A stretch of DNA of 64,000 nt, taken from assembly GCF_000242455.2 (NCBI RefSeq), contig NC_019892.1, positions 5,528,744 through 5,592,743 of the forward strand. Direction: 5' to 3'. The DNA comes from Singulisphaera acidiphila DSM 18658. GTDB taxonomy: Bacteria; Planctomycetota; Planctomycetia; Isosphaerales; Isosphaeraceae. How positions within the stretch are numbered: the stretch's first letter is position 1; each line of letters starts with the position of its first letter. This document shows, piece after piece, positions 45,287-53,697 of this stretch. The translations under genes were made by a program, and so were the position numbers. Under the pieces are notes generated by a model that saw nothing but the letters and a program-made list of their open reading frames with translations, did no database searches and was not told the DNA's origin.

Positions 45287-46371
45287 GCGAGCCTGCTGGG
45301 ATGCTTGATCCCGAACTCTTCGGCGCCTGCCCGGTGCCTCAGTCGCGTTACGACCAGATCGTGCTCGGCCACGGTGGCGGCGGCCTCCTGACGAACGAGC
45401 TGATCCAGCGCCTCTTCGTCCCTGCGTTTCGCAATGATGTGCTCGAGGCACTCGAGGATCAGGCTACGCTCCGCTTTGGGACGGACAATGGCGTGAAGGC
45501 GCCTCGAATCGCGTTCACGACCGATGCGTTCGTCGTGCGGCCGCTCTTCTTTCCGGGTGGAGATATCGGCAAGCTTGCCGTACATGGAACGGTGAACGAC
45601 CTGGCGGTCGGAGGCGCTCGCCCGCTCTTTCTCTCGGCGGCGTTCATCCTCGAAGAGGGGCTGCCGCTGGCCGACCTGAAACGGATCGTCGCCTCGATGC
45701 GCTCGGCCTGTGACGAGGCGGGGGTTACCCTGGTCACGGGTGACACCAAGGTCGTCGATCGTGGCAAGGGCGACAAGGTGTTCATCACGACCTCGGGCCT
45801 TGGCCTGGTTCCCGAAGGGCGCTCGCTCTCGATCCGGTCCGCACGGCCGGGTGATTGCCTCGTGGTCTCAGGGACGATCGGCGATCATGGAATTGCCATC
45901 ATGTCGGTCCGTGAGGGGATCGAGTTCGAGACCGTGCTCGAGAGCGACACGGCCCCGCTGACCGACCTGGTCCGGGTCATGCTCGACGCCTGCCCCTCGA
46001 TCCGGGCGATGCGCGACCCGACGCGCGGCGGTGTCTCGAGCGCCTTGAATGAGCTGGCCGAGGCGTCCGGCGTGGGCGTCCGGCTCGACGAGGCCGCCAT
46101 CCCGGTCGGTGCCGAGGTCCGGGGTGCTTGCGAAATGCTCGGGCTCGACCCGCTCTATGTCGCCAACGAAGGAAAGCTGATCGCCGTCGTCCCCGCAGAG
46201 GATGCCGAACGGCTCGTCGCCGTGATGCGCACCCACCCGCTCGGCCGGAATGCCGCACTCATCGGCCAGGTCGTGGCCGAGCACCCAGGGATGGTCACCC
46301 TTCGCTCGATTGTGGGGGGGGAGCGAGTCGTCACCCTGCTCTCGGGCGAACAGTTGCCGCGCATCTGTTGA
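45283..46371 (+). CDS. hypE: Hydrogenase maturation dehydratase HypE
   Basis: The protein has 362 residues and starts within the end of hypD (ATGA overlap). HypE dehydrates the thiocarboxamide on its C-terminal cysteine to thiocyanate. The C-terminus is the expected PRIC. Other features are the PurM/AIR-synthase fold blocks GHGGGGLLTNELIQ, FTTDAFVVRPLFFPGGDIG, VHGTVNDLAVGGARPLFLS, TGDTKVVDRGKGD and DPTRGGVSSALNELAE. It ends the hypFCDE group; a 414-base repeat-rich gap separates it from hhyS. Confidence 0.97.
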   Translation: MSEPAGMLDPELFGACPVPQSRYDQIVLGHGGGGLLTNELIQRLFVPAFRNDVLEALEDQATLRFGTDNGVKAPRIAFTTDAFVVRPLFFPGGDIGKLAVHGTVNDLAVGGARPLFLSAAFILEEGLPLADLKRIVASMRSACDEAGVTLVTGDTKVVDRGKGDKVFITTSGLGLVPEGRSLSIRSARPGDCLVVSGTIGDHGIAIMSVREGIEFETVLESDTAPLTDLVRVMLDACPSIRAMRDPTRGGVSSALNELAEASGVGVRLDEAAIPVGAEVRGACEMLGLDPLYVANEGKLIAVVPAEDAERLVAVMRTHPLGRNAALIGQVVAEHPGMVTLRSIVGGERVVTLLSGEQLPRIC

Positions 46372-46394
46372 GGAGGTAGCTGGGGATTCATTTT

Positions 46395-46680
46395 AGCCCC
46401 GGAGGGGCGACCGTTTTTAGCCAGGGGTGAAACCCCTGGAAAGAAGATGATCTCAAATGAAGACCCTTTGCAGCCCCGGAGGGGCGACCGTCAAAAGTCG
46501 TGTGCTGAGTCTGACGGTCGCCCCTCCGGGGCTGCAATCAACGCGGACATCGGAATGTTCTCCAGGGGTTTCACTCCTGGCTAAAAACGGTCGCCCCTCC
46601 AGGGCTGGCCATCGACACAGGCATCGGAATGTTTTCCAGGGTTTTACCTTTGGCTACGGGTGCGGTCGCCCCTCGGGGCT
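46395..46680. repeat. Cluster of dispersed AGCCCCGGAGGGGCGACCG repeats
   Basis: Two forward copies (46395-46413, 46472-46491) and three reverse copies (within 46513-46534, 46585-46607, 46660-46680) fill the gap between hypE and hhyS. 46469-46494 and 46512-46537 form a 26-bp perfect inverted repeat with a 17-nt loop. Linked units CCAGGGGTGAAACCCCTGG and GGAATGTTCTCC recur in register. The copies are diverged, in both orientations, and lack uniform spacers, so this is not a CRISPR array. The hairpins could attenuate transcription between the hyp and hhy genes. Confidence 0.75.
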
Positions 46681-46785
46681 GCTCATAAACCGTCGCGCGA
46701 AATTGAGGAATGAACGTGTGAATGCGAGGAGAGCCAGCACCCGTTGTTGATTTGCACCGAGCACCTACCGGAGAGGAGTCTGACC

Positions 46786-47859
46786 ATGGTGGCGGCGACA
46801 GTGCCTTACGGCCGGAAGACGCAACACTCACCGGCGGTCAAGGAAGTCCACGTTCTCTGGATCACGGCCGGGCTCGGCTGTGACGGCGACACGGTCTCGA
46901 TCACGGCGGCCACTCAGCCGAGTATCGAGGACGTTTTGCGGGGGGCGATCCCCGGACTCCCCAAGGTCTATCTGCATAATCCCGTACTCGCCTACGAGAA
47001 CGGTGATGAGTTCATGAAATACTGGTACCTCGCCGACGATGGCCGCCTTGGCGCGTTCGTCCTCGTCGTCGAGGGGTCGATCCCCAACGAGAAGATTCAC
47101 CGGGAAGGCTACTGGGCTGCGCTCGGGACGGACCAGAGGACCGGCCAGCCGATCACGACCTGCGAATGGATCGATCGGCTCGCGCCCAAGGCGGTGGCCG
47201 TTGTGGCGATCGGCACCTGTGCGACCTACGGCGGGATCCATGCGATGGAGGGCAACCCCACGGGTTGCATGGGCCTGCCCGACTACTTGGGCTGGGACTG
47301 GAAATCGAAGGCCGGGCTGCCGATCGTCTGCGTCCCGGGCTGTCCGGTTCAGCCCGACAACTTCATGGAAACGCTGCTCTACCTCCTCTATCAGGTGGCC
47401 GGCCTGGCGCCCATGATTCCCCTGGACGACTGCCTCCGACCCACCTGGCTGTTCGGGAAAACGGTCCACGACGGCTGCGACCGCGCAGGCTACTACGAGC
47501 AGGCGGACTTCGCCCACGAATACGGGTCGCCGAAGTGCTTGGTCAAGCTCGGCTGCTGGGGGCCCGTGGTCAATTGCAACGTGCCCAAGCGGGGCTGGAT
47601 GGCCGGCATCGGCGGCTGCCCCAACGTCGGCGGGATCTGTATCGGCTGCACCATGCCGGGTTTCCCCGACAAGTTCATGCCCTTCATGGATGAACCCCCA
47701 GGCGCTCGCCTCTCCTCGGTCGCCATCGGGTTCTACGGCCGGGTCATCCGGAAGCTGCGCGGCTGGACGATGGATACGGCCAACAAGGAGCCGAAGTGGC
47801 GTCATCGCCGCCCCGAGCTGACCACCGGGTATCATCCACCAACCCCCGTCAAATCCTGA
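46786..47859 (+). CDS. hhyS: Group 1h [NiFe]-hydrogenase small subunit
   Basis: The protein has 357 residues from ATG 46786 (GGAGAGGAG upstream). It carries the three iron-sulfur clusters that take electrons from the NiFe site. The N-terminal proximal-cluster region reads LWITAGLGCDGDTVSITAAT: Cys32 is present but Asp35 stands where most hydrogenases have the second Cys, a feature of group 1h. Further ligands are in GTCATYGG, VPGCPVQP, TVHDGCDRAGYY, SPKCLVKLGCWGP and GGCPNVGGICIGCTMPGFP. There is no Tat signal, so the enzyme should stay in the cytoplasm. The sequence is close to actinobacterial HhyS as remembered; subgroup assignment should be tested by phylogeny. Confidence 0.93.
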   Translation: MVAATVPYGRKTQHSPAVKEVHVLWITAGLGCDGDTVSITAATQPSIEDVLRGAIPGLPKVYLHNPVLAYENGDEFMKYWYLADDGRLGAFVLVVEGSIPNEKIHREGYWAALGTDQRTGQPITTCEWIDRLAPKAVAVVAIGTCATYGGIHAMEGNPTGCMGLPDYLGWDWKSKAGLPIVCVPGCPVQPDNFMETLLYLLYQVAGLAPMIPLDDCLRPTWLFGKTVHDGCDRAGYYEQADFAHEYGSPKCLVKLGCWGPVVNCNVPKRGWMAGIGGCPNVGGICIGCTMPGFPDKFMPFMDEPPGARLSSVAIGFYGRVIRKLRGWTMDTANKEPKWRHRRPELTTGYHPPTPVKS

Positions 47860-47885
47860 ACCCAAGGAAAAAAAGGAGCCGAACG

Positions 47886-49688
47886 ATGGCGACCGTTGTC
47901 ACGCCCGAAAAAGATGTCCGCGCGTCGACCGGCCATCTTGTGGATATGTCGTGGGATCCGATTACCCGGATCGTCGGGAGCCTGGGGATTTACACCAAGA
48001 TCGACTTTACCAACCACCGGGTCGCCGAATGCTACAGCACGTCGTCGATCTTCCGCGGTTACAGCATCTTCATGAAGGGTAAAGACCCGCGCGACGCCCA
48101 CTTCATCACCAGTCGGATCTGCGGGATCTGCGGCGACAACCACGCGACCTGCGCCTGTTATGCCCAGAACATGGCCTTTGGTATTCGCCCGCCGAACATG
48201 GCCGAGTGCATCGTCAACCTCGGCGAGGCGGCCGAGTATATGTTCGATCACAATATTTTTCAGGATAATCTGGTCGGCGTCGACTTCTGCGAGACGATGG
48301 TCAAGGAGACGAATCCGGGCGTTCTCGATCTGGCCGAACGGACCGAGGCGCCGCACGCCGACCTCCACGGTTTTCATACGATCGCCGACATCATGCGGGC
48401 GCTCAACCCGTTCACCGGGTCGTTCTACCTCGAAGCCCTCCAGATGAGCCGGATGACGCGCGAGATGTTCTGCCTGATGGAAGGGCGGCACGTTCACCCC
48501 TCGACCCTTTACCCCGGCGGGGTCGGCACGGTCCCCACGGTCCAGCTCTTCACCGACTACCTCGTCCGGCTGATGAAGTACGTCGAGTTCATGAAGAAGG
48601 TCGTCCCTCTGCACGATGACCTGTTCGACTTCTTCTACCAGGCCCTTCCGGGCTATGAAGAGGTGGGCAGGCGCCGGGTGCTCCTGGGCTGTTGGGGCTC
48701 GTTCCAGAACCCCGACGTTTGCGACTACACGTATAAGAACATGACGGAGTGGGGCCGGGCGATGTACGTCACCCCCGGGGTGGTCGTCGACGGCAAGCTC
48801 GTGACGACCGACCTGGTTGAGATCAACCTCGGCCTCCGCATCCTCCTGGGCAGTTCGTTTTACGACGACTGGCAAGGGGGCGAGATGTTCGTCAAGAACG
48901 ACCCCCTGGGCAACCCGGTCGACCCCCGCCACCCCTGGAACCAGACGACCAACCCGAAGCCGCAGAAACGCGACTTCAAGGACAAGTACACCTGGGTGAT
49001 GTCGCCGCGCTGGTATGACGCGCGGACCAAGGAACACCTGGCCCTCGACACGGGGGGCGGCCCGCTCGCCCGGTTCTGGGCCACTGCGCTGGCCGGCCTC
49101 GTCGACATCGGCTACATCAAGGCGACCGGCCAGAGCGTCAAGATCTACCTGCCCAAGACCGCCACGAAGCCCGAAGTCGAGTTCGAGTGGAAGATCCCCA
49201 AGTGGAGCAACGCCATCGAACGCGACCGCGCCCGGACCTACTTCCAGGCCTATGCGGCGGCGGCGGCCCTTTACTTCACCGAGCAGGCGCTCAAGGAGCT
49301 GCATGCCGGCCGGACCAAGACCTGGACCGATTTCAAGGTGCCCGACGAGGCGATCGGCTGTGGCTTCCATGAGGCGGTGCGTGGAGTGCTTTCCCATCAC
49401 GTCGTGATCCGAGGGGGCAAGATCGCCAACTATCACCCCTATCCCCCCACCCCCTGGAATGCGAGCCCGCGTGACATTTACGGCACGCCTGGCCCCTATG
49501 AGGACGCGGTCCAGAACACCCCGATCTTCGAGGAGAACGGCCCCGACAAGTTCAAAGGGATCGACATCATGCGGGCGGTCCGCAGCTTTGACCCTTGCCT
49601 GCCGTGCGGCGTCCACATGTTCATGGGCAACGGCAAGGTCCTCCAAGTCAACCACTCCCCCATGTTCGGCGCCCATCGACCGGAGTGA
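47886..49688 (+). CDS. hhyL: Group 1h [NiFe]-hydrogenase large subunit
   Basis: The protein has 600 residues from ATG 47886 (AAAAGGAG upstream). It contains the NiFe active site: L1 is RICGICGDNHATC (Cys79, Cys82) and L2 is DPCLPCGVH (Cys571, Cys574, His577). A further 23 residues follow His577 and are presumably removed by the protease encoded at 52983. Other family blocks are WDPITRIVGSLGIYTKIDF and GFHTIADIMRALNPFTGSFY. Group 1h enzymes oxidise H2 at atmospheric concentration during starvation and feed electrons to respiration; that role is inferred from family. It lies 26 bp after hhyS and 6 bp before the NifU-like gene. Confidence 0.95.
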   Translation: MATVVTPEKDVRASTGHLVDMSWDPITRIVGSLGIYTKIDFTNHRVAECYSTSSIFRGYSIFMKGKDPRDAHFITSRICGICGDNHATCACYAQNMAFGIRPPNMAECIVNLGEAAEYMFDHNIFQDNLVGVDFCETMVKETNPGVLDLAERTEAPHADLHGFHTIADIMRALNPFTGSFYLEALQMSRMTREMFCLMEGRHVHPSTLYPGGVGTVPTVQLFTDYLVRLMKYVEFMKKVVPLHDDLFDFFYQALPGYEEVGRRRVLLGCWGSFQNPDVCDYTYKNMTEWGRAMYVTPGVVVDGKLVTTDLVEINLGLRILLGSSFYDDWQGGEMFVKNDPLGNPVDPRHPWNQTTNPKPQKRDFKDKYTWVMSPRWYDARTKEHLALDTGGGPLARFWATALAGLVDIGYIKATGQSVKIYLPKTATKPEVEFEWKIPKWSNAIERDRARTYFQAYAAAAALYFTEQALKELHAGRTKTWTDFKVPDEAIGCGFHEAVRGVLSHHVVIRGGKIANYHPYPPTPWNASPRDIYGTPGPYEDAVQNTPIFEENGPDKFKGIDIMRAVRSFDPCLPCGVHMFMGNGKVLQVNHSPMFGAHRPE

Positions 49689-49694
49689 CCACCC

Positions 49695-50276
49695 GTGAAT
49701 GCTACTGACAACGACTTCCGCAGCCGGATCGGCCGGATCGAGGCGCTGATCGACGAGATCGAGCGCTTCGCCGATCCGGTTGTGCAGGGGCAGGCCCGCG
49801 AGATCGTCCAGGCCCTCCTCGAATTCCACGGCGCGGCCCTGGCCAACCTCGTCGGGCAGATCGCCGTCGCCGGCCCACCCGGCCGTGCGATCCTGGAGCA
49901 GGCTGCGGAGGACGAGCTGACCTCGAGCCTGCTCCTCCTCCACGGCCTTCACCCCCACGACCTGGAAACGCGGGTGGCCCAGGCGCTCGATCAGGTCCGC
50001 CCTCAACTCCACACGCACGGCGGCGACGTCGAACTGCTGGGCATCGACGGGGATGTGGTCCGGCTCCGCATGCAGGGGAGCTGCCACGGCTGTCCTTCCT
50101 CGGCGGCCACCCTGAGACAGACGATTGAGACGGCCATCTTCGGTGCCGCCCCAGACGTTGCGTCAATCGAGGTGGAAGGGGTCGTCGAGCCGGCGAACCT
50201 TTCGTCGCTTCTGCCGATCGTGACGCTGGAGCCGGCGCTGGCCGGGGGCGGTGTGCGCCGTGTCAATGCGCCTTGA
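49695..50276 (+). CDS. NifU-like Fe-S scaffold domain protein
   Basis: The protein has 193 residues from GTG 49695, 6 bp after hhyL. Residues ~95-165 are a NifU C-terminal-like domain: LDQVRPQLHTHGGDVELLGI and VRLRMQGSCHGCPSSAATLR with Cys130 and Cys133, the cluster-binding CxxC. The first ~90 residues are a helical domain of unknown role (IGRIEALIDEIERFADPVVQ). A scaffold or carrier delivering Fe-S clusters to HhyS is a reasonable inference from position. Such genes accompany group 1h loci in actinobacteria, as remembered. Confidence 0.85.
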   Translation: MNATDNDFRSRIGRIEALIDEIERFADPVVQGQAREIVQALLEFHGAALANLVGQIAVAGPPGRAILEQAAEDELTSSLLLLHGLHPHDLETRVAQALDQVRPQLHTHGGDVELLGIDGDVVRLRMQGSCHGCPSSAATLRQTIETAIFGAAPDVASIEVEGVVEPANLSSLLPIVTLEPALAGGGVRRVNAP

Positions 50277-50318
50277 AACGAGGTCGATGAGACTCATCCG
50301 AGTCGGAGAGGAGCCGTC

Positions 50319-50972
50319 ATGAAGTCGACCTCACCGGCGGATCAACGACCGTGGGCCGTGCTTCGCCAGTTCGTCCGACCTCGGCCCCCCGTCGAGCGCT
50401 GCGAGCTTTGCGGCCTCGGGCTGGCGGCCGAGCATCCTCACTTGCTGGAATCGGCCACGCGGCAACTCCACTGCTGCTGTGACGCCTGCTCGATCCTGTT
50501 CAGCGGCCAGCACGAGGCTCGCTTTCGCCGAGTCCCGTCGCGGGCGGAGTCGCTTGATGACTTCCTCTTGAGCGACGAGCAATGGGAAGGTCTGCACTTG
50601 CCGATCAACCTCGCCTTCTTCATCCGAAGTACGGCGGCCGGGCGCGTGCACGCCTATTTCCCGAGCCCGGCGGGGGCGACCGAGTCGCTCCTGACGTTCG
50701 AGACCTGGGACCAACTGGCCAGGGAGAACCCGGTCCTCGGGGCGATGGAGCCGGAAGTCGAGGCCCTGCTTGTCAATCGGCTGGGAGAGAATCATACGTA
50801 CTATTACGTGTCGATTGACGAGTGTTACAAGCTGGTCGGCCTGATCCGCATGCACTGGCGGGGCCTGTCGGGGGGGACGGCGGTCTGGGCGGAGATCGCT
50901 CGGTTCTTTGCGGGGCTCAAGGAGCGGTCTCGGCCGTCGGGAGGCGCACTCCATGCCGGACCTGAACTTTGA
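50319..50972 (+). CDS. DUF5947-like hydrogenase-locus protein
   Basis: The protein has 217 residues with GGAGAGGAG before the ATG. The N-terminal part has a cysteine set, CELCGLGL (Cys28, Cys31) and HCCCDACSILF (Cys52-54, Cys57), able to bind zinc or an Fe-S cluster. Then follow PINLAFFIRSTAAGRVHAYF, FPSPAGATESLL and YYYVSIDECYKLVGLIRMHW. This matches the DUF5947 family known beside group 1h hydrogenases. The biochemical role is not established; a metal-binding redox or assembly factor is inferred. Its end overlaps the next gene by 20 nt. Confidence 0.75.
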   Translation: MKSTSPADQRPWAVLRQFVRPRPPVERCELCGLGLAAEHPHLLESATRQLHCCCDACSILFSGQHEARFRRVPSRAESLDDFLLSDEQWEGLHLPINLAFFIRSTAAGRVHAYFPSPAGATESLLTFETWDQLARENPVLGAMEPEVEALLVNRLGENHTYYYVSIDECYKLVGLIRMHWRGLSGGTAVWAEIARFFAGLKERSRPSGGALHAGPEL

Positions 50973-51612
50973 GGTCGAAGGGGCCGCGCCGGTCCCGTTT
51001 GCCGCGGCCCCTCAACTGAACTTCCAGCTCCGGATCACGGATTCGGCCGGAGCCGAATCGCTGCCGATCCCGGCTGTGGCCCTGCGGTGCCAGATCCGGA
51101 TCGAGCCGACCCGACGACAGTATGGTCCGGGAGAACAGGAACGTCTTCTCGACCTTTTCGGCGAGCCGACTCGCTGGGGTCAGACGCTCCGGAGCATGCT
51201 CTGGACCCATACAAGCCTGATCGTCGCACCGTTTCGAGGGCGGACCCTGGTGGATCTCCCCGTGCCTTGCACGTACGACTTCAACGTCGCGGCCACCAAG
51301 TATTTTTATGCCCTGGAGGACGGTGAGGTCGCGCTCAGCTTGCTATTCAGCGGGACCATCTTCTACGCCGAGGATGAGCAGGGGGCGTTGCAGGTCAGTC
51401 CGATCTCCTGGGAGAAAGAGGCTGACTACCGGCTCCCGGTCCCGGTCTGGAAGGAGATGATGGAACTCTATTATCCCAACAGTGCCTGGCTCTGCTTGCG
51501 TCAGGACGTGTTCGATCAACTCTATCTGTATAAGAGCCGGCTCGGATTGCCGACCTGGGAACAGGCCATGGAACGCCTTCTGGACGCTTGCCGTGAGCGA
51601 GTGGAGCCATGA
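50953..51612 (+). CDS. DUF6084-like hydrogenase-locus protein
   Basis: The protein has 219 residues from ATG 50953, inside the end of the DUF5947 gene. Characteristic blocks are MPDLNFEVEGAAPVPFAAAP, LRCQIRIEPTRRQYGPGEQE, LLDLFGEPTRWGQTLRSMLW, DLPVPCTYDFNVAATKYFYA and VALSLLFSGTIFY. The strand-rich pattern suggests a beta-sandwich. The role is unknown. It overlaps the next gene by 4 nt (ATGA). The conserved neighbourhood points to hydrogenase assembly or regulation. Confidence 0.75.
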   Translation: MPDLNFEVEGAAPVPFAAAPQLNFQLRITDSAGAESLPIPAVALRCQIRIEPTRRQYGPGEQERLLDLFGEPTRWGQTLRSMLWTHTSLIVAPFRGRTLVDLPVPCTYDFNVAATKYFYALEDGEVALSLLFSGTIFYAEDEQGALQVSPISWEKEADYRLPVPVWKEMMELYYPNSAWLCLRQDVFDQLYLYKSRLGLPTWEQAMERLLDACRERVEP

Positions 51613-52694
51613 ATCAGAGTCTCGTCGACCGGCTCGTCAACGCCCTCCTCTACGAGGGCTATCTGTTGTACCCCTACCGCCCGTCGGTGAAGAACCGCCA
51701 GCGCTGGTCGTTCGGCGGCCTCTATCCGCCGGAATACACGGCGGGCCGCCCGGGGGCGGATGCGTCCACGATGCAGACGCAATGCCTGGCCCGAGGATCT
51801 CCAGGCACTGCGCTGACTGTCTCCGTCCGCTTCCTCCATCTCGTCGCGCGTCAGGTTGGCGAGTTGGACGCTTCGTGGGGCGATGGGCCAATCGATGCGT
51901 TGACCCCGGTCCGCTTCGTCGAATCACTGCGGGTCGGCGACTCCGTCGTTCACTCGTGGCAGGAAGCGGTCGAACGGGAGATCCGCCTGGACGACGTGGA
52001 CCTGGGGGGCCTTGCTGCCCATCCGCGCCGCCTTGGCTTTCGGTTTGGCGCTGGAGTGGGGCGAGAGCCGGTGCGCGACCCTTCCGGGAGTCTGGTCGGG
52101 CTTCTCGAACGGCGGCAAAGTTCGGTGGAAGGCGTGGTTGAGCTCTCGGCCGAGGCCGTGGGGGACAGCCTCTTCCGGATCACGGTTCGGATCGAGAATC
52201 AGACGCGATTCGAGGCTCTGACCGATGACCGTGAGGAGGTTCTCATGCAGACCTTGGTCTCGACGCATACGTCGCTCGGCATCCGGGAGGGTGCGTTCAT
52301 TTCATTGCTTGACCCCCCTGACTCGTTGTGTGCGTTGACGGCGGGCTGCCGGAATGAAGGGACATGGCCGGTGCTCGTCGGGGCCGAGGGGGACGTCGAC
52401 ACGATCCTGTCGTCGCCGATCATCCTCTACGACTATCCGCAGATCGCGCCGGAAAGTCCGGGAGACCTTTTCGACGCGACGGAGATCGACGAGATCCTCA
52501 CGCTCCGGATCATGACGCTCAGCGACGACGAGAAGCGTGCGATGGCCGAGCTCGATGCGCGGGGGCGCGGCCTCTTGGAACGGACCGAGTCGCTCGCCCG
52601 TGGTCAGCTCATGGAGTTGCATGGGTCGATGCGCGAAGCACGCCCGTTCTTGGGGAGAGGAGGGGAGAGCCATGGAGCGTTGGGATCCGACTAA
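51609..52694 (+). CDS. Uncharacterised hydrogenase-locus protein, 361 residues
   Basis: It starts in the ATGA overlap with the DUF6084 gene. No named family is recalled with certainty. The N-terminus (LVDRLVNALLYEGYLLYPYR, then RQRWSFGGLYPPEY) and a central strand-rich region (FRITVRIENQTRFEA, LVSTHTSLGIREGAFISLLD) suggest a mixed alpha/beta cytoplasmic protein without cysteine clusters or membrane segments. The C-terminal ~60 residues are helical and charged (LRIMTLSDDEKRAMAELDAR). Overlap with both neighbours argues for a role tied to hydrogenase maturation. Confidence 0.7.
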   Translation: MNQSLVDRLVNALLYEGYLLYPYRPSVKNRQRWSFGGLYPPEYTAGRPGADASTMQTQCLARGSPGTALTVSVRFLHLVARQVGELDASWGDGPIDALTPVRFVESLRVGDSVVHSWQEAVEREIRLDDVDLGGLAAHPRRLGFRFGAGVGREPVRDPSGSLVGLLERRQSSVEGVVELSAEAVGDSLFRITVRIENQTRFEALTDDREEVLMQTLVSTHTSLGIREGAFISLLDPPDSLCALTAGCRNEGTWPVLVGAEGDVDTILSSPIILYDYPQIAPESPGDLFDATEIDEILTLRIMTLSDDEKRAMAELDARGRGLLERTESLARGQLMELHGSMREARPFLGRGGESHGALGSD

Positions 52695-52986
52695 CGAGCC
52701 GCCCAAGCTCCAGAGCGTTCGGGTCGCCGGGGTCGAGTTTCGGTTGGGCGCTCCGGTCCGGCTCTGGCCGCTGGGCACGGCGGATATCATGGACCTGGCC
52801 TTGAAGGGGAAGACCGCCGTCATTGCGGCCATCGAGCAAGACTTCGAAGACCGGATCCACCTCGCCGTGACGGTGGACGATGATCCCGGGCGCGACCTGG
52901 GCGCGGCGGGAAAACCGGGGCATCGCTTCTTCTTCCGGCCCGAGGAGGTCGAACCGCTCGGCGACGAGCCGGAGGCTCCCTCATGA
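52672..52986 (+). CDS. Uncharacterised hydrogenase-locus protein, 104 residues
   Basis: The ATG at 52672 lies within the end of the preceding gene (23-nt overlap) and has GGAGAGG upstream. The protein reads VAGVEFRLGAPVRLWPLGTA, then DLALKGKTAVIAAIEQDFED and IHLAVTVDDDPGRDLG. The KGKTAVIAAIEQDFEDRIHL stretch looks like a small beta-rich domain. GHRFFFRPEEVEPLG closes it. There are no cysteines. The last four bases overlap the start of the protease gene, so the two are probably co-translated. The role is unknown. Confidence 0.7.
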   Translation: MERWDPTNEPPKLQSVRVAGVEFRLGAPVRLWPLGTADIMDLALKGKTAVIAAIEQDFEDRIHLAVTVDDDPGRDLGAAGKPGHRFFFRPEEVEPLGDEPEAPS

Positions 52987-53537
52987 CCATGACCATCCAC
53001 CCGCAAATCCTCATCGCCTGCGTCGGGAACATTTTCCTGAGTGACGATGCGTTTGGCCCCGAGGTTGCTCGCCGGCTGGCGGGTCGCCCCCGGCCCGACG
53101 GGGTACGCCTGGTCGATTTCGGCATTCGTGGGTTTGACCTGGCGCTCGCCCTCCTCGACGACGCGACCGACGTTGCCATCCTGGTCGATGCCGTGCCGCG
53201 TGGCGATGCGCCTGGCACGCTCTATGTGATCGAGCCCGAGTGGGAAAGCGGGGTTGAATGCGACCCCCATGAAGGGGCACTGATCGAGACGCATTCACTC
53301 GATCCCGTAAAAGTCTTTCGCCTTGTCATTTCCCTGGGGGGGTATCGCAAGCCTGTCCTGCTGGTCGGTTGCGAGCCGACCCCTTGGAGAGAGGAGGACG
53401 ACCCGACGATGGAGCTGAGCGAGGCGGTTGCGGGGTCCGTTGACGATGCGGTCCTCCTGGTCGAGTCGCTCGTCACGCAGTTCCGCGAGGGGCAACACGT
53501 CGGCGCTCGAGCGGTTTCGGGCGATTTGCACACCTGA
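52983..53537 (+). CDS. Hydrogenase maturation endopeptidase (HupD/HyaD family)
   Basis: The protein has 184 residues. It should cleave the C-terminal peptide of HhyL after His577 once nickel is inserted. Family signs are the N-terminal ILIACVGNIFLSDDAFGPEV with the metal-binding Asp/Glu, RLVDFGIRGFDLALALLDDA with the second Asp, and VAILVDAVPRGDAPG. A conserved-type His lies near residue 95 (DPHEGALIETHSLDP). The specificity for HhyL is inferred from position. Confidence 0.92.
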   Translation: MTMTIHPQILIACVGNIFLSDDAFGPEVARRLAGRPRPDGVRLVDFGIRGFDLALALLDDATDVAILVDAVPRGDAPGTLYVIEPEWESGVECDPHEGALIETHSLDPVKVFRLVISLGGYRKPVLLVGCEPTPWREEDDPTMELSEAVAGSVDDAVLLVESLVTQFREGQHVGARAVSGDLHT

Positions 53538-53565
53538 GTCTCAAGAGTGGAGGTCATCGATCCCA

Positions 53566-53688
53566 ATGAAAGTCCTTGAAGTGTTTGCCGGATTGGCGAT
53601 CGGCGTGGTGACGCTGCTGATCCTGGTTGTGGGGAGCCTCTTTGCTGTTGGATCAATGGGGAAGTACATCAAGAATAAATCGATGTAG
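53566..53688 (+). CDS. 40-residue membrane peptide (DUF6893-like)
   Basis: The protein reads MKVLEVFAGLAIGVVTLLIL, then VVGSLFAVGSMGKYIKNKSM. It is a single membrane helix with a basic C-terminus, as in the DUF6893 peptides described in actinobacterial group 1h hydrogenase clusters. GGAGG lies 13 nt before the ATG. The longer open frame from 53428 overlaps the protease gene and is rejected. It may anchor the otherwise soluble hydrogenase to the membrane, but this is inference. Confidence 0.7.
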   Translation: MKVLEVFAGLAIGVVTLLILVVGSLFAVGSMGKYIKNKSM

Positions 53689-53697
53689 GGCGGCCGG

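Noticed and set aside
46395..46680. CRISPR array
   Set aside because: Repeats are diverged, occur in both orientations and have no regular spacers; no cas genes are present.
47832..50087. 751-codon minus-strand frame opposite hhyL and the NifU-like gene
   Set aside because: The plus strand carries unmistakable hydrogenase motifs; the antisense product is a repetitive Asp/Val/Leu/Arg-rich shadow.
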